The position numbers were made by a program, and so were the translations under genes. This document shows positions 8,461-17,344 of a stretch of 64,000 nucleotides of DNA, piece by piece. The DNA is taken from NCBI RefSeq assembly GCF_030295405.1, contig NZ_AP027080.1:62001-126000 (forward strand), read 5' to 3'. Source of the DNA: Mesoterricola silvestris (lineage in GTDB: Bacteria; Acidobacteriota; Holophagae; Holophagales; Holophagaceae). Below the pieces are notes generated by a model. That model ran no database searches. It was not told the DNA's origin and worked only from the letters and a program-made list of their open reading frames with translations. The number at the start of each line of letters is the position of its first letter. Within the stretch, counting starts at the first letter, position 1.

Positions 8461-9185
8461 TCGCGAGCCTGGTGGCGGCCATCCGCTTCCTGACCCGGGT
8501 CCCCGTTCCGGGGAGGCCGACCCGGGTGGAGGACATCGCCCGGGGGGTGGGCTGGTTTCCCCTGGTGGGGGCGCTGGTGGGGGGCGCCACGGCGGGGGTC
8601 TTCGCGCTGGGCCTGCGGGCCTGGCCCGCACCCCTCGCGGCGGCAGTGGCCGTGGGCTTCGGGCTCATGCTGACGGGGGGCTTCCACGAGGACGGGGCCA
8701 CGGACGCCATGGACGGGCTGGGCGGAGGCTGGACCCGGGAGCGGGTGCTGGAAATCATGAAGGACAGCCGCATCGGGGCGTACGGCGCCATGGCCCTGTG
8801 GGTGCTGCTGGCGGTGCGCTGGAGCGCGCTGGTGGCCCTGGAGGGGCGCGCCCTCTGGGCGCTGCCCCTGGCGATGGTGTGGGGGCGGTGGTCCATCTCC
8901 GCGCTCATGGGGCTCCTGCCGCCGGTGGCGCCGGGGCTGGCGAAGGAGGTGGGGGGCCAGGGGCGGTGGGGCCCCTTCCTGGGCGCCACGGCGCTGCTGG
9001 TCCTGGCCAACCTCCTGTGCCTGGGCCGGCCGGGTCTGGCCAGGGCGGCCCTGGCGGCGCCCGCGGTGCTGGGGCTCTGGGCCCTCTACCTCAAGCGCCG
9101 GCTGGGGGGCCAGAGCGGGGATCTTCTGGGCGCCGGGAACCAGCTGGTGGAGGCGGCGGTGCTGCTGGCCCTGGTGGCGAAATGA
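8457..9185 (+). CDS. cobS: Adenosylcobinamide-GDP ribazoletransferase CobS
   Basis: Membrane enzyme that joins alpha-ribazole (or its phosphate) to adenosylcobinamide-GDP, giving adenosylcobalamin. The 242-residue protein has the family N-terminus IRFLTRVPVPG, the metal-binding GGFHEDGATDAMDGLGG block, the MKDSRIGAYGA motif and several hydrophobic helices, and ends in the usual GDLLGAGNQLVE segment. The ATG overlaps the cobT stop (ATGA). This step and the preceding ones are here in the order of the chemistry's final stage. Confidence 0.95.
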   Translation: MIASLVAAIRFLTRVPVPGRPTRVEDIARGVGWFPLVGALVGGATAGVFALGLRAWPAPLAAAVAVGFGLMLTGGFHEDGATDAMDGLGGGWTRERVLEIMKDSRIGAYGAMALWVLLAVRWSALVALEGRALWALPLAMVWGRWSISALMGLLPPVAPGLAKEVGGQGRWGPFLGATALLVLANLLCLGRPGLARAALAAPAVLGLWALYLKRRLGGQSGDLLGAGNQLVEAAVLLALVAK

Positions 9186-9751
9186 TGCCCCTCTACCTGC
9201 TCCGCCACGGGCCCACCGAGGCATCCGCGAAGGGGGCGCCCCTGGGGCGCCTGGACCTGCCCGTGGCGCCGGAAGGGCAGGCCCGGTGGCCGCGGGTCCG
9301 GGAGGAGCTGCTGGCCCTGGGCATCGGCCGGGTCCTCACCTCGGACCTGGGCCGGGCCCGGGACCACGCCCTGGACCTGGGGCTGCCCTGCCTGGTGCTG
9401 CCGGGGCTCTCGGAGCAGGCCTTCGGCGAATGGGAGGCCCGGCCCTGGGACCAGGTGGAGGGCGCCGAGGCCTTCTTCCGGGACCCGGCGCGGGGGGTCC
9501 CGCCGGGCGGCGAGAGCTTCCTGGCCTGCGGGGCCCGGGCCCTGCTGGCCCTGCAGGGAGCCCTGGAAGGCGAAGGCGCGACCCTGGTGCTGGCCCACGG
9601 CGGCCCCCTCCGGGCCATCCTCGCCCACTACATCGGCCTGCCCGCGACCCGCGCCCTGGACCTGTCCTGGCAGCCTTTCGGCCTCACCCGGGTGGACGTC
9701 TATGCCCCGGACCGCGGGGCGCTGCGCTTCCACAACCGGCTCGCGGGCTGA
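9182..9751 (+). CDS. cobC: Alpha-ribazole phosphatase CobC (histidine phosphatase family)
   Basis: Predicted to remove the phosphate from alpha-ribazole 5'-phosphate or adenosylcobalamin phosphate. The 189-residue protein has the phosphatase hallmark LLRHGPTE with the phospho-accepting His, the SEQAFGEWE block typical of CobC, and VLAHGGPLRAIL with the second catalytic His. Two in-frame ATGs (9182 and 9185) are possible; the first overlaps the cobS stop. Histidine phosphatases have many substrates, so the function comes mainly from its position between cobS and cobU. Confidence 0.88.
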   Translation: MMPLYLLRHGPTEASAKGAPLGRLDLPVAPEGQARWPRVREELLALGIGRVLTSDLGRARDHALDLGLPCLVLPGLSEQAFGEWEARPWDQVEGAEAFFRDPARGVPPGGESFLACGARALLALQGALEGEGATLVLAHGGPLRAILAHYIGLPATRALDLSWQPFGLTRVDVYAPDRGALRFHNRLAG

Positions 9752-9753
9752 CC

Positions 9754-10269
9754 ATGGGACGGATCCTCTTCCTCACCGGGCCGGTGCGCAGCGGAAAGAG
9801 TTCCTGGGCGGTGGAACGGGCCTCGGCGTGGGGCCCCGGCACCGTCTTCGTCGCCACCTACCGCCCCGACGCGGGCGACGCGGAAATGGCGGAGCGGGTG
9901 GAGCGGCACCGCGCCGAGCGCCCCGGCTGGCGCACCCTGGAGGCCCCGGCCCGGGTGGCCGAGTCCCTGGAGGGGCTCGATCCGCCGCCTTCGGGCGTGG
10001 TGCTGGACTGCCTCACGCTCTGGCTGGGGGACCGCATGGAGGCCTCCGACGAGGCGATCCTCGGGGCCTGGTCGGAGGAGCTGGCGGCCTTCGCCCGCCT
10101 GCCCTGGCCCATCATCATCGTGGGCAACGAGGTGGGGTGGTGCCCCGTTCCCGGGGACGCGGCCTTGCGGCGCTTCCGGGATCTGGCGGGATGGCTGGGC
10201 CAGGCCACGGCGAAGGCCGCCGATGAAGCCTGGCTCTTCGTGGCGGGATGCCCGTTACGGATCAAGTAG
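9754..10269 (+). CDS. cobU: Adenosylcobinamide kinase/guanylyltransferase CobU
   Basis: Bifunctional enzyme that phosphorylates adenosylcobinamide and attaches GMP to give AdoCbi-GDP, the substrate of CobS. The 171-residue protein has the P-loop GPVRSGKSSWA, a FVATYRP strand, the HRAERPGW block containing the guanylylated histidine region, DCLTLWLGD, and VGNEVGWCPVP. It is last in the operon, two bases after cobC. The corrin adenosyltransferase (cobA/btuR) and de novo corrin-ring genes are not in the window, so this operon looks like salvage and remodelling of imported corrinoids. Confidence 0.95.
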   Translation: MGRILFLTGPVRSGKSSWAVERASAWGPGTVFVATYRPDAGDAEMAERVERHRAERPGWRTLEAPARVAESLEGLDPPPSGVVLDCLTLWLGDRMEASDEAILGAWSEELAAFARLPWPIIIVGNEVGWCPVPGDAALRRFRDLAGWLGQATAKAADEAWLFVAGCPLRIK

Positions 10270-10314
10270 CCGATGCCTGCTTCCAGGTTCCGACAAAAAG
10301 GACCCGGTCGCGGG

Positions 10315-10475
10315 GCTTCATCCCCTTCATCCCTTTCATCCCGTTAATCACCGTTCCAGCAGGGCCAGCGCCGGGGTGGGGCGGCGCGTAGTTGATCCGC
10401 ATGGCCCGACCCATCCCGGCTCTGGCCCTGCGTAAACAGGGATGAATCGGATGAAGGGGATGAAGGGGATGAAGC
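10315..10475. repeat. Palindromic dispersed element, copy 1
   Basis: A 161-bp inverted-repeat element between the ends of cobU and bluB. Outer arms are 27 bases (10315-10341 and 10449-10475) matching at 26 positions when reversed, built of repeated CTTCATCC units. An inner pair, GCAGGGCCAG (10359-10368) and CTGGCCCTGC (10422-10431), flanks a core with CGGCGCG and GACCCATCCC. The same core occurs in copies at 45001 and 60867. No open frame, transposase or target duplication is visible. The flanks (10270-10314, 10476-10563) show nothing else. Confidence 0.9.
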
Positions 10476-10563
10476 GCCGGACCCAGGTCATTTCCGGTGG
10501 GTTGCCCCGACCGGTTATCCAGGGATCCGGGTTCCATTGCATGGGGTGGGTCGGCGCTTTGGG

Positions 10564-11196
10564 CTACCGCTGAAGGAGGTGCTTCGCCAGGGGGTTCCGG
10601 TGGTCCCATCCGGCGATCTCCAGGACGGGGATCTCCGGCTCCTCCAGGGGCCAGCCGATGCAGAGGTAGCCCACCCAGCCCCAGGTGGCGGGCAGGTCCA
10701 TGGCCTCCCGCAGCCGCTCCGGCTCCAGGATGCTCACCCAGCCCACGCCCACGCCCTTGGCGCGGGCGGTGAGCCAGAGGTTCTGGATGGCGCACACGGC
10801 GGAATCCCGGAGCGTCTCGGGCTGGGTCTGGCGGCCCAGGCCGTGGCCCGAATCGGGGTCCGTCTCCACGCACACCAGGAGGTGGACGGGGGCCTCCTTG
10901 AGGCCGGCCAGCTTCAGGCTGCGGTAGAGGCGGGCCCGGTCGGAGTCGTAGACCGCCGAGGCGGCGTCGTTGGCGCGCTGGAATTCGGCGATGACCGCCT
11001 GGCGGCGCGCGGGGTCATCCACCCGCACGAAGCGCCAGGGCTGGGAGAGGCCCACGGACGGGGCGTGGTGGGCGGCCTCCAGGAGTTCCGTGAGGAGGTC
11101 CTCGGGCACCGGGTCCGGGCGGAAGCGCCGCACGTCCCGCCGCAGGCGGAAGAGTTCCTGGAGCTGGATCTGGAAGTTGGTGGGGAATGCCGGCAT
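10564..11196 (-). CDS. bluB: 5,6-dimethylbenzimidazole synthase BluB
   Basis: Oxygen-dependent flavin destructase that cannibalises FMNH2 to make dimethylbenzimidazole, the lower ligand of B12. The 210-residue nitroreductase-fold protein carries BluB-specific motifs: LFRLRRDVRRFR, AAHHAPSVGLSQPWRF, a RAKGVGVGWVSIL block and LEIAGW near the C-terminus. These distinguish it from ordinary nitroreductases. It faces the cob operon, 294 bp away with the palindromic element between. Together with CobT it gives the cell its own lower ligand, and because BluB needs O2 it suggests at least micro-aerobic life (inference). Confidence 0.93.
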   Translation of the reverse strand: MPAFPTNFQIQLQELFRLRRDVRRFRPDPVPEDLLTELLEAAHHAPSVGLSQPWRFVRVDDPARRQAVIAEFQRANDAASAVYDSDRARLYRSLKLAGLKEAPVHLLVCVETDPDSGHGLGRQTQPETLRDSAVCAIQNLWLTARAKGVGVGWVSILEPERLREAMDLPATWGWVGYLCIGWPLEEPEIPVLEIAGWDHRNPLAKHLLQR

Positions 11197-11228
11197 GGGC
11201 TGCCCTCAGCGGTTCAGCCCAGTGTAGT

Positions 11229-11954
11229 TCAATCCAGGGTGATATCGCCGTTGACGGTCTTGATCTGGAGGACCTGGGCGCTGTCCCCGAAGGACGCTTC
11301 GAACCGGTGCTTGGCGGCGCTCACGTCCCTGGCGCCTTCGCTCCGGATGCGCAGGGTCCCGTTGACGGTGGTGGCCTTGAGGCGGCCCTTGAGGTTCTGG
11401 GCGGCGAGCCTGATGGCCCCGTTGACGGTCCTGGCGGTGACGGGCCCGGCGAGGTCGCTGCCGGTGATGCCGCCGTTGACGGTCTCGGCCGTGAGGGCGC
11501 CCTGGAGGTGCTCCACCCGGATGGCGCCGTTCACGGTCCTGCACGCGGCGGCGCCGGCGACGTCCTTGAGTTCCACAAGACCGTTGACGGTCTCCAGGAT
11601 GGGCAGGACGGACCGGGGCACCTTGAGGTCCATTTCGCAGACGGGGCCCTTGTGCGAATCCTTCGGGTACTCGCCCCGGATCTCCAGGCCGCCGTTCCTG
11701 GGCTCCAGGACGACCTTGACCTGCTCCTTCCCGGCCCCGGGCACGAAGGCACCCGTGAATTCCACGTCCGGGCGCTCCCAGACGGTCACCCGGATGTGCC
11801 CGTTGACGTTGCTGACCTTAAGGGACCCTCCCTGGGCGATGGGGACGGTGCGGGTCTCCGTGGCCCTGATCCCGGGGGCCGGCTGGACGACGACGGTCTG
11901 GGCCCCCAGGGGGGCCATGAGGATGAAAGCCGCTACCGGGGCGATGCGAAGCAT
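11229..11954 (-). CDS. Exported DUF4097-type beta-helix repeat protein
   Basis: A 241-residue protein with a signal peptide (MLRIAPVAAFILMAPLGAQ). It has five to six repeats built on a TVNG core spaced by about 18-25 residues (ETVNGLVEL, RTVNGAIRV, ETVNGGITG, RTVNGAIRL, TTVNGTLRI, KTVNGDITL). This is the pattern of DUF4097/putative auto-transporter adhesin head domains, which fold as a right-handed beta helix. Cell-surface or periplasmic location is expected; the molecular role of such proteins is mostly unknown. It sits 32 bp after the bluB start on the same strand, but nothing links it to B12. Confidence 0.8.
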   Translation of the reverse strand: MLRIAPVAAFILMAPLGAQTVVVQPAPGIRATETRTVPIAQGGSLKVSNVNGHIRVTVWERPDVEFTGAFVPGAGKEQVKVVLEPRNGGLEIRGEYPKDSHKGPVCEMDLKVPRSVLPILETVNGLVELKDVAGAAACRTVNGAIRVEHLQGALTAETVNGGITGSDLAGPVTARTVNGAIRLAAQNLKGRLKATTVNGTLRIRSEGARDVSAAKHRFEASFGDSAQVLQIKTVNGDITLD

Positions 11955-11998
11955 GGTTCCCTCCGTTTGGGCAGGTTACGGAGGGAACCCGGCCGGGT

Positions 11999-13456
11999 TT
12001 AACCCACGGGGCGGATCACCGTGAGCCAGGGAATGCCCAGGAAGATCAGCGCCGCGATGAAGAGCGCGCCGAAAAGGAGGCCCAGGCTCCAGAAGGCCTT
12101 GGTGGAGATGTAGCCGCTGGCGTAGTAGACGGGGCCGGGGCCCGTGGCGTAGGGGGTGATGACGCCCATGATGCCCAGGGAGAAGCAGAGCAGGAGCGCG
12201 AAGGCCTTGGCGTGCATGCCGGGGATGGCGAGGCCCGAGGCCAGGACCACGGGCAGCACGGCGGCGGTGTGGGCCGTGAGGCTGGCGAAGAGGTAGTGGA
12301 TGAGGAAGAAGAACGCCACCAGGACGCCCATGACGAGGATGGGGGAGAACCCCGCCAGGTGCGAGGCGACGGCCTTGGCCACCCAGGTCACGAAGCCCAC
12401 CTTGTTGAGGCCGTCGGCCATGGTGACCAGGGTCGCGAACCACACCAGCACGTTCCAGGCGGCCTTGTTGGCGAGGATGTCGTCCCAGGTGACGATGGCC
12501 AGGACCACCATGGCGGCGATGACGAGGAACACCACGGCGGTGGGGTCGATGAAATTGGAGCCCAACAGGGGCATGCGGATGTCCTTGTTGGCGCCCACGA
12601 TCCAGAGGAAGACGGCCAGCACCACCAGGAAGGCCATGGCACCCTCGGAGAACTTGAAGGGGCCCATCTTCCTGAGCTCGCCGGCGGCCCACGCCGGGGT
12701 CTCCTCGGAGACCTTCACCTCGGGGGGGTACACGAAGTAGGTGATGGCGGGGACGAGGAGGAGGAGGGCGAACCCGATGGGGAGGAAGCCCATGAACCAG
12801 CCCATCCAGGTCACGTCCATCTTGCCGACGCTGCGCAGGATGGAGAGGGCCGCCACGTTGGGCGCCAGGGAGGTGAGGAACATGGAGCTGGTCACGCAGG
12901 TGCAGGCGAAGGCGGTCCACATGATGTACGAACCGATCCTGCGTGCCGTGGGGCCGGGCTCGGAGCCGTAGAGGGCGGGAATGTTGCTGATGACGGGGAA
13001 GATCGTGCCGCCGCTGCGCGCGGTGTTGGAGGGCGTTCCGGGGGCGAGGACCAGGTCGGCGAGCATGATCGCGTAGCCCAGGCCCAGGGTGCGCCGGCCC
13101 AGGAGCTTGACCAGGAGGAGCGCGATGCGCCGTCCCAGGCCGCTCTTGGCGTAGCCGATGGAGAAGATGAAGGCCCCGAAGATGAGCCACACGGTCTTGT
13201 CGGAGAAACCAGCCAGGGCCCAGGCCACGGATCCCGCGGGAGTGGGCGCGACGTAGCACATGATCGCGGCGAAGGAGACGCCGATGAAGCCCACGGCCGC
13301 GGGGGGCAGGGGTTCCAGGATCAGCCCCAGGATCGTCGCGGCGAAGACCGCGAAGAAGTACCACGCCGCGGGGGTCAGGCCCGCGGGAACGGGCAGGAGC
13401 CTGAGTACGAGCCAAAGGATGACCGGGCCGATGGCCTTCAAAAACTTTGAGTTCAT
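11999..13456 (-). CDS. DASS-family dicarboxylate/anion transporter
   Basis: Inner-membrane transporter of the divalent anion:Na+ symporter (SLC13/CitT) family, expected to move C4-dicarboxylates, 2-oxoglutarate or citrate. The 485-residue protein has about twelve hydrophobic segments and the family's two substrate-site motifs: [16 protein letters not shown] in the first half and [13 protein letters not shown] in the second, followed by [16 protein letters not shown] chose ATG 13456 ([10 protein letters not shown]) because GGAGGG precedes it; the longer start lacks one. This motif set resembles the plant plastid 2-oxoglutarate/malate translocator branch. Exact substrate cannot be read from sequence. 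Confidence 0.88.
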   Translation of the reverse strand: MNSKFLKAIGPVILWLVLRLLPVPAGLTPAAWYFFAVFAATILGLILEPLPPAAVGFIGVSFAAIMCYVAPTPAGSVAWALAGFSDKTVWLIFGAFIFSIGYAKSGLGRRIALLLVKLLGRRTLGLGYAIMLADLVLAPGTPSNTARSGGTIFPVISNIPALYGSEPGPTARRIGSYIMWTAFACTCVTSSMFLTSLAPNVAALSILRSVGKMDVTWMGWFMGFLPIGFALLLLVPAITYFVYPPEVKVSEETPAWAAGELRKMGPFKFSEGAMAFLVVLAVFLWIVGANKDIRMPLLGSNFIDPTAVVFLVIAAMVVLAIVTWDDILANKAAWNVLVWFATLVTMADGLNKVGFVTWVAKAVASHLAGFSPILVMGVLVAFFFLIHYLFASLTAHTAAVLPVVLASGLAIPGMHAKAFALLLCFSLGIMGVITPYATGPGPVYYASGYISTKAFWSLGLLFGALFIAALIFLGIPWLTVIRPVG

Positions 13457-13501
13457 GGTCCCTCCGGAAGATGGGACCAGCATACTCACACCCGCCGGGA
13501 C

Positions 13502-14650
13502 CTAGGAGAACAACTTAAGCGTTTCGTCCAATTTGCGGAGAACGGAAAGGATCTTGAACGGGGCGACCGGAAGGAAGTCCACGGCGCCGGCGGCCAGGGC
13601 CCGGTTGCGCTTCAGCCCCTCGTCCTCGTCCGTGCCCGCCAGGATGATGGGGAGGTTGCATTTTTCCTGCTCGACGACCTGCCTGCAGAGCTCCAGGGGA
13701 CTGGCCAGGCGGAGGTGGTTGTGAATGAGAATCAGCTTCACCCGGCCCCATCCGGCCTCGTCCTCGCCGAAGGGCTTCAGGAAGGGCCGCACGGGTCCCG
13801 TGATGTAGTCCAGGCTGATCACCCCGAACTTGCGGCCCAGGGCCTCGGACATGTGCCGGGCGAACTCCTCGCGTTCGGTGAGGATGAGGATCGTGGGATG
13901 GCGGTCCACCCAGAGCCGCGCCTGGGGCAGGTTGGCGGCCTTGGCGGGGGCCCGGCCCGATTCGAAGCTCTCGCTGTCGCGCTGGGCCTGGATGCGCTGC
14001 TGGGTGTCCAGCCAGGTGCGGTACTGGCCCAGGAGGGTCTTGTCCACGCGTTCGGTGAACTTCATGCCCACGAAGTTGGCGCCGAAATAGGCGACGCGGG
14101 CGGAGGCGGTGAGCAGGAGGCCGTCCTCCAGGGCGAGATCCAGGGTGGATTCCTCGCCCATGCGGAGGACCTCCTCGATCTTCTGGGAGGAGTCCCGGAG
14201 GCTCAGTTCGAAGCCGTCGTTGCCGAAGCCGCGGATCTCGCCGTCGAGGACCGCGTTCCGGCTGTTGCTGAACGTGACCAGGGGGGCCACGTCCGGGGCG
14301 AAGTGGGCCAGGCGGTTGTCGTCGGCGCGGCGCAGGGTCCGGGGGAGGGTGAAGGCGGCGCAGGGGACGCCTTCCAGATCGGAGGGCCCGATGTAGGCCA
14401 GGACCGTCTCGTACCGGAAGCCCCGGTCGTCGAAGGTCATGGACACGCTCTCTTCGGGCCCCATGGCCCACTCCTCGAGCTCCTTGGGGCCCAGGCGGAT
14501 GCCGATGCGGGCGGGTTCCTGGAACAGGATCTGGAAGAGCCCGCGCTTGTCGCGGCAGCCAAGGGCCACCTTCATGCTGGCCACGCAGAGCCGCTGGAGC
14601 ATCATGCGGATGGCGTAGGCGTTGTCGATCGTTCGGTCGGAATTGGACAT
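13502..14650 (-). CDS. PilZ-like domain protein with degenerate receiver-like C-terminus
   Basis: A 382-residue cytoplasmic protein. The middle (roughly 130-225) looks like a PilZ-type beta barrel: [30 protein letters not shown] then NFVGMKFTE. The N-terminal ~120 residues are a related YcgR-N-like region. The C-terminal ~120 residues (from [16 protein letters not shown] to the end) resemble a response-regulator receiver in layout, but the phospho-acceptor position reads LILIHNH with no Asp, so it is probably not phosphorylated. It starts three bases after the hybrid kinase gene, so the two likely act together. The c-di-GMP-binding RxxxR motif of PilZ is not obvious. Function inferred only as signalling. 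Confidence 0.6.
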   Translation of the reverse strand: MSNSDRTIDNAYAIRMMLQRLCVASMKVALGCRDKRGLFQILFQEPARIGIRLGPKELEEWAMGPEESVSMTFDDRGFRYETVLAYIGPSDLEGVPCAAFTLPRTLRRADDNRLAHFAPDVAPLVTFSNSRNAVLDGEIRGFGNDGFELSLRDSSQKIEEVLRMGEESTLDLALEDGLLLTASARVAYFGANFVGMKFTERVDKTLLGQYRTWLDTQQRIQAQRDSESFESGRAPAKAANLPQARLWVDRHPTILILTEREEFARHMSEALGRKFGVISLDYITGPVRPFLKPFGEDEAGWGRVKLILIHNHLRLASPLELCRQVVEQEKCNLPIILAGTDEDEGLKRNRALAAGAVDFLPVAPFKILSVLRKLDETLKLFS

Positions 14651-14653
14651 GGT

Positions 14654-17155
14654 TCAGGCCGGAGGAAGCCATCGGTGGAGGGCGTTCTTGAGGTCCACGA
14701 TGGTGATGGGCTTGGGAATGTAGTCGTCCATGCCGGCTTCCAGGCACCGCTCGCGGTCGCCCTGCATGGCGTTGGCCGTCATGGCCAGGATGGGGGTGCG
14801 CCGGGCCCCGCCTTCCTTCTCCCGGATGGCGCGGGTGGCCTGGAAGCCATCCATCTCGGGCATCTGGCAATCCATGAAGACCAGGTCGTACGGACGGTCC
14901 AGGACCATCCGGACCGCCTCCAGGCCGTTGCCGGCCAGGTCCGCGGTGTAGCCCAGCTTGCGGAGGATGGCGACGGCGACCTTCTGGTTCACGGCGTTGT
15001 CCTCGGTGACCAGGAGCCGGGCCCCGGACCGGGCTCCCTCCTCGGGCGCGGCCCCGGCCACGGCCGGCAGGGGCACGGCGTCCTTGCTGCGCTCCAGGAG
15101 GGCCTTGAGGTGGGACTTGCGCATGGGCAGGGGGAGGAATTCGGTGATGGGCAGGGAGGTCGGCCTGCGGGCCTCCTCCTGCTCGTAGAGCGAATGGGCC
15201 ATGATGAGGCGCAGCCCCTCCAGGCCGGGCGTGCCGTGCACGGCCTGGAGGAAGTCCATCATTCCGGCCTGGAGGCCTCCCCGGGAGCCGAACACCAGGA
15301 GGGTCTTGTCGTCCAGCGCCGCGCAGCGTTCCCGGAGGACCAAAAGGCCCGCGCGGGTGGGTTCCACGGAGGCGGCCTCGTAGCCCCACTCCCGGATCTG
15401 GGCCTCCAGGACGCCAGCGGTGGCCGGGGGCAGGCCCGCGAGGAAGAACCGGAAGGGTGCGTCGGGCAGTCCCGTCTCCTGGGGGACGTCCTGGGCCTGG
15501 AACCGCGCCGTGAACCAGAAGACGCTCCCCTCGCCGGGGACGCTGTCGACGCCGATGGCGCCTTCCATGAGCTCGGCGATGCGCTTGCAGATGGCCAGTC
15601 CGAGGCCGGTTCCGCCGTACTTGCGCGTGGTGCTGGAATCGCCCTGGTAGAAGGACTGGAAGAGCCTGCCGGCCACGTCGGGCGACATGCCGATGCCGGT
15701 GTCCCGAACCTCGAACCTCAGCAGGACCGAGCCCTCGCCGCGCTCCGCGAGGCTCACGCGGATGGTGACGGAACCCTCCTCGGTGAACTTGAGGGCGTTG
15801 TCGGTGAGGTTGGAGAGCACCTGCCGGAGCCGGGTGGGATCGCCCAGGAGCTTGGTGGGCGCCCCGCCCTGGATCCAGGTGGCGAGCTCCACGCCCTTGC
15901 CGTGGGCCTTGAAGCCGAGGATGGCCAGGAGGTCGTCCAGCAGGCCCTGGAGATCGAACCCGATGCGCTCCAGTTCCATCTTTCCGGCCTCGATCTTGGA
16001 GAAGTCGAGGATGTCGTTGATCAGGCGCAGGAGGGTGGCGGCGCTGGTGCGGATGGTGGTGGCGTAGTCCATCTGCTCGCCGGAGAGCGAGGTGTTCAGG
16101 ATGAGCTCGGTCATGCCGATGATGCCGTTCATCGGCGTCCGGATCTCGTGGCTCATGTTGGCCAGGAACTCGGATTTGAGTCCCGCCAGTTGCACGGCCT
16201 CGTCCCGGGCCTGGCTCAGTTCCCAGTTCTTCATCTCCATGTCCAGGGCGGCCTGGGCCAGCTGGGCCTCGGAGCGCTTGCGGCCGGTGATGTCGTGGAA
16301 GAGCCAGAAGTGGCCGAAGAGGTCCTCGCCCGCGTCGATGGGCACGAAATCCATGGAGAGCACCCGGCCGTCGGCGAGGGGCACCTCGAGGCCGCCGGTG
16401 ACCTTGCGCTCCGCCAGGAGGGAGGACTGCAGCTCCAGGAAATCGTCGGGGTAGAGGAAGGTCCCCAGGGCCATTTCCAGGAGCTCCGGGGCTTCGCTTC
16501 CGGAGAGGAGGTGGGGCGGGACGGGAATGTCGAACATCCGGCAGAAGGGCTCGTTGATGAGCGCGATCTCCCGGTGCTCGGTCTCCACCAGGATGGCGCC
16601 CTGCATGTTCTCGATGAGGGCGCGCAGGCGGGAGGTGAGCGTGTTCAGGGCGGCCTGGGCCAGCCTGCGCTCCGTGATGTCGTTCATGGTGCCGGAGACG
16701 CCGATGACGACGCCCTCCGCATCGGTGGTGATGCGCGTGTACATCTCCACCCAGAAGTAGGCGCCTTCGCGCTTGCGGAACTGGAACTCGCCCCGCACCG
16801 TGTCCTCGCCGGTCTCGAGGGCGTAGGTGAGCATGTTCAGGTAGCGCCCCTTGTCCAGGGGGTGCATGTTGCCCAGGAAGGGCTGGCCCAGGCTCTCCTC
16901 TACGGAGAAGCCGGTGATGGCGCGCCAGGCGGGGTTGAGGAAGGACCAGTTGCCGTCCCGGTCGATCTGGAAGAGCACCTCGCGCAGGTGGTCCACCAGG
17001 GAGCGGTACCGAGCCAGCTCCACCGCCGCCGGTCCCGCCGTGAAGCCCTCGTTCACGGAGGCGAGGAAGGCCTTCCACGCCGGCCCTTCCGGGAGCGGGG
17101 CGCCCGAGGCTTCCAGATTCGCCATGTGCTGGGCGAGCAGGGGATGAATTTCCAT
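14654..17155 (-). CDS. PAS-containing hybrid sensor histidine kinase
   Basis: An 833-residue kinase with no membrane segment, so probably cytoplasmic. In order: PAS (about 52-165), PAS (about 172-295), dimerisation/phosphoacceptor domain with [12 protein letters not shown] (His336), ATPase with the N-box region TDNALKF and G-boxes DTGIGMS and GTGLGLA, a degenerate receiver lacking its Asp (about 560-680), and an intact C-terminal receiver with [11 protein letters not shown] and lysine in DDYIPKP. It is transcribed just before the PilZ/receiver-like gene. The layout resembles BarA/ArcB-type hybrids but without a C-terminal HPt domain, so phosphate must go to a separate HPt protein. Signal unknown. 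Confidence 0.88.
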   Translation of the reverse strand: MEIHPLLAQHMANLEASGAPLPEGPAWKAFLASVNEGFTAGPAAVELARYRSLVDHLREVLFQIDRDGNWSFLNPAWRAITGFSVEESLGQPFLGNMHPLDKGRYLNMLTYALETGEDTVRGEFQFRKREGAYFWVEMYTRITTDAEGVVIGVSGTMNDITERRLAQAALNTLTSRLRALIENMQGAILVETEHREIALINEPFCRMFDIPVPPHLLSGSEAPELLEMALGTFLYPDDFLELQSSLLAERKVTGGLEVPLADGRVLSMDFVPIDAGEDLFGHFWLFHDITGRKRSEAQLAQAALDMEMKNWELSQARDEAVQLAGLKSEFLANMSHEIRTPMNGIIGMTELILNTSLSGEQMDYATTIRTSAATLLRLINDILDFSKIEAGKMELERIGFDLQGLLDDLLAILGFKAHGKGVELATWIQGGAPTKLLGDPTRLRQVLSNLTDNALKFTEEGSVTIRVSLAERGEGSVLLRFEVRDTGIGMSPDVAGRLFQSFYQGDSSTTRKYGGTGLGLAICKRIAELMEGAIGVDSVPGEGSVFWFTARFQAQDVPQETGLPDAPFRFFLAGLPPATAGVLEAQIREWGYEAASVEPTRAGLLVLRERCAALDDKTLLVFGSRGGLQAGMMDFLQAVHGTPGLEGLRLIMAHSLYEQEEARRPTSLPITEFLPLPMRKSHLKALLERSKDAVPLPAVAGAAPEEGARSGARLLVTEDNAVNQKVAVAILRKLGYTADLAGNGLEAVRMVLDRPYDLVFMDCQMPEMDGFQATRAIREKEGGARRTPILAMTANAMQGDRERCLEAGMDDYIPKPITIVDLKNALHRWLPPA

Positions 17156-17287
17156 GGCGGGATCGATTCCAGTGGGGTGGAAGGGAATCCATCCATACTA
17201 TCGGTAGGGCCGCCCAAAACCAGGACGGGGGAGGTGGCCCGGAAAAAAATTCTTGTTTTTTTCGCTTTTCGCCCCCATTCTTGGGGT

Positions 17288-17304
17288 GGCGGTTCTGGAC
17301 CGCC
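17288..17304. promoter_or_regulatory. Perfect inverted repeat 41 bp before recA
   Basis: GGCGGT-N5-ACCGCC lies between the kinase and recA start codons, in a 189-bp divergent region that also holds a striking A8/T7 tract (17239-17259). It could be an operator (for example for the SOS repressor of this lineage) or a leader hairpin. It does not match the Bacillus, Escherichia or alphaproteobacterial LexA boxes that I know. Confidence 0.3.
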
Positions 17305-17344
17305 CCCGCACGCGAATCCCCCCTTCCCGTTCCCCGGAGTTTCC

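Noticed and set aside
10315-10475. Repeated CTTCATCC units as a possible CRISPR array
   Set aside because: Units are ~9 bp, contiguous and mirrored to form a hairpin. There are no spacers and no cas genes.
10564-11196. A general nitroreductase
   Set aside because: The RRDVRRFR and APSVGLSQPWRF motifs and the cob neighbours identify BluB specifically.
17288-17304. Annotation of the recA-side inverted repeat as a LexA box
   Set aside because: It does not match known LexA operator classes; recorded as an unassigned inverted repeat instead.
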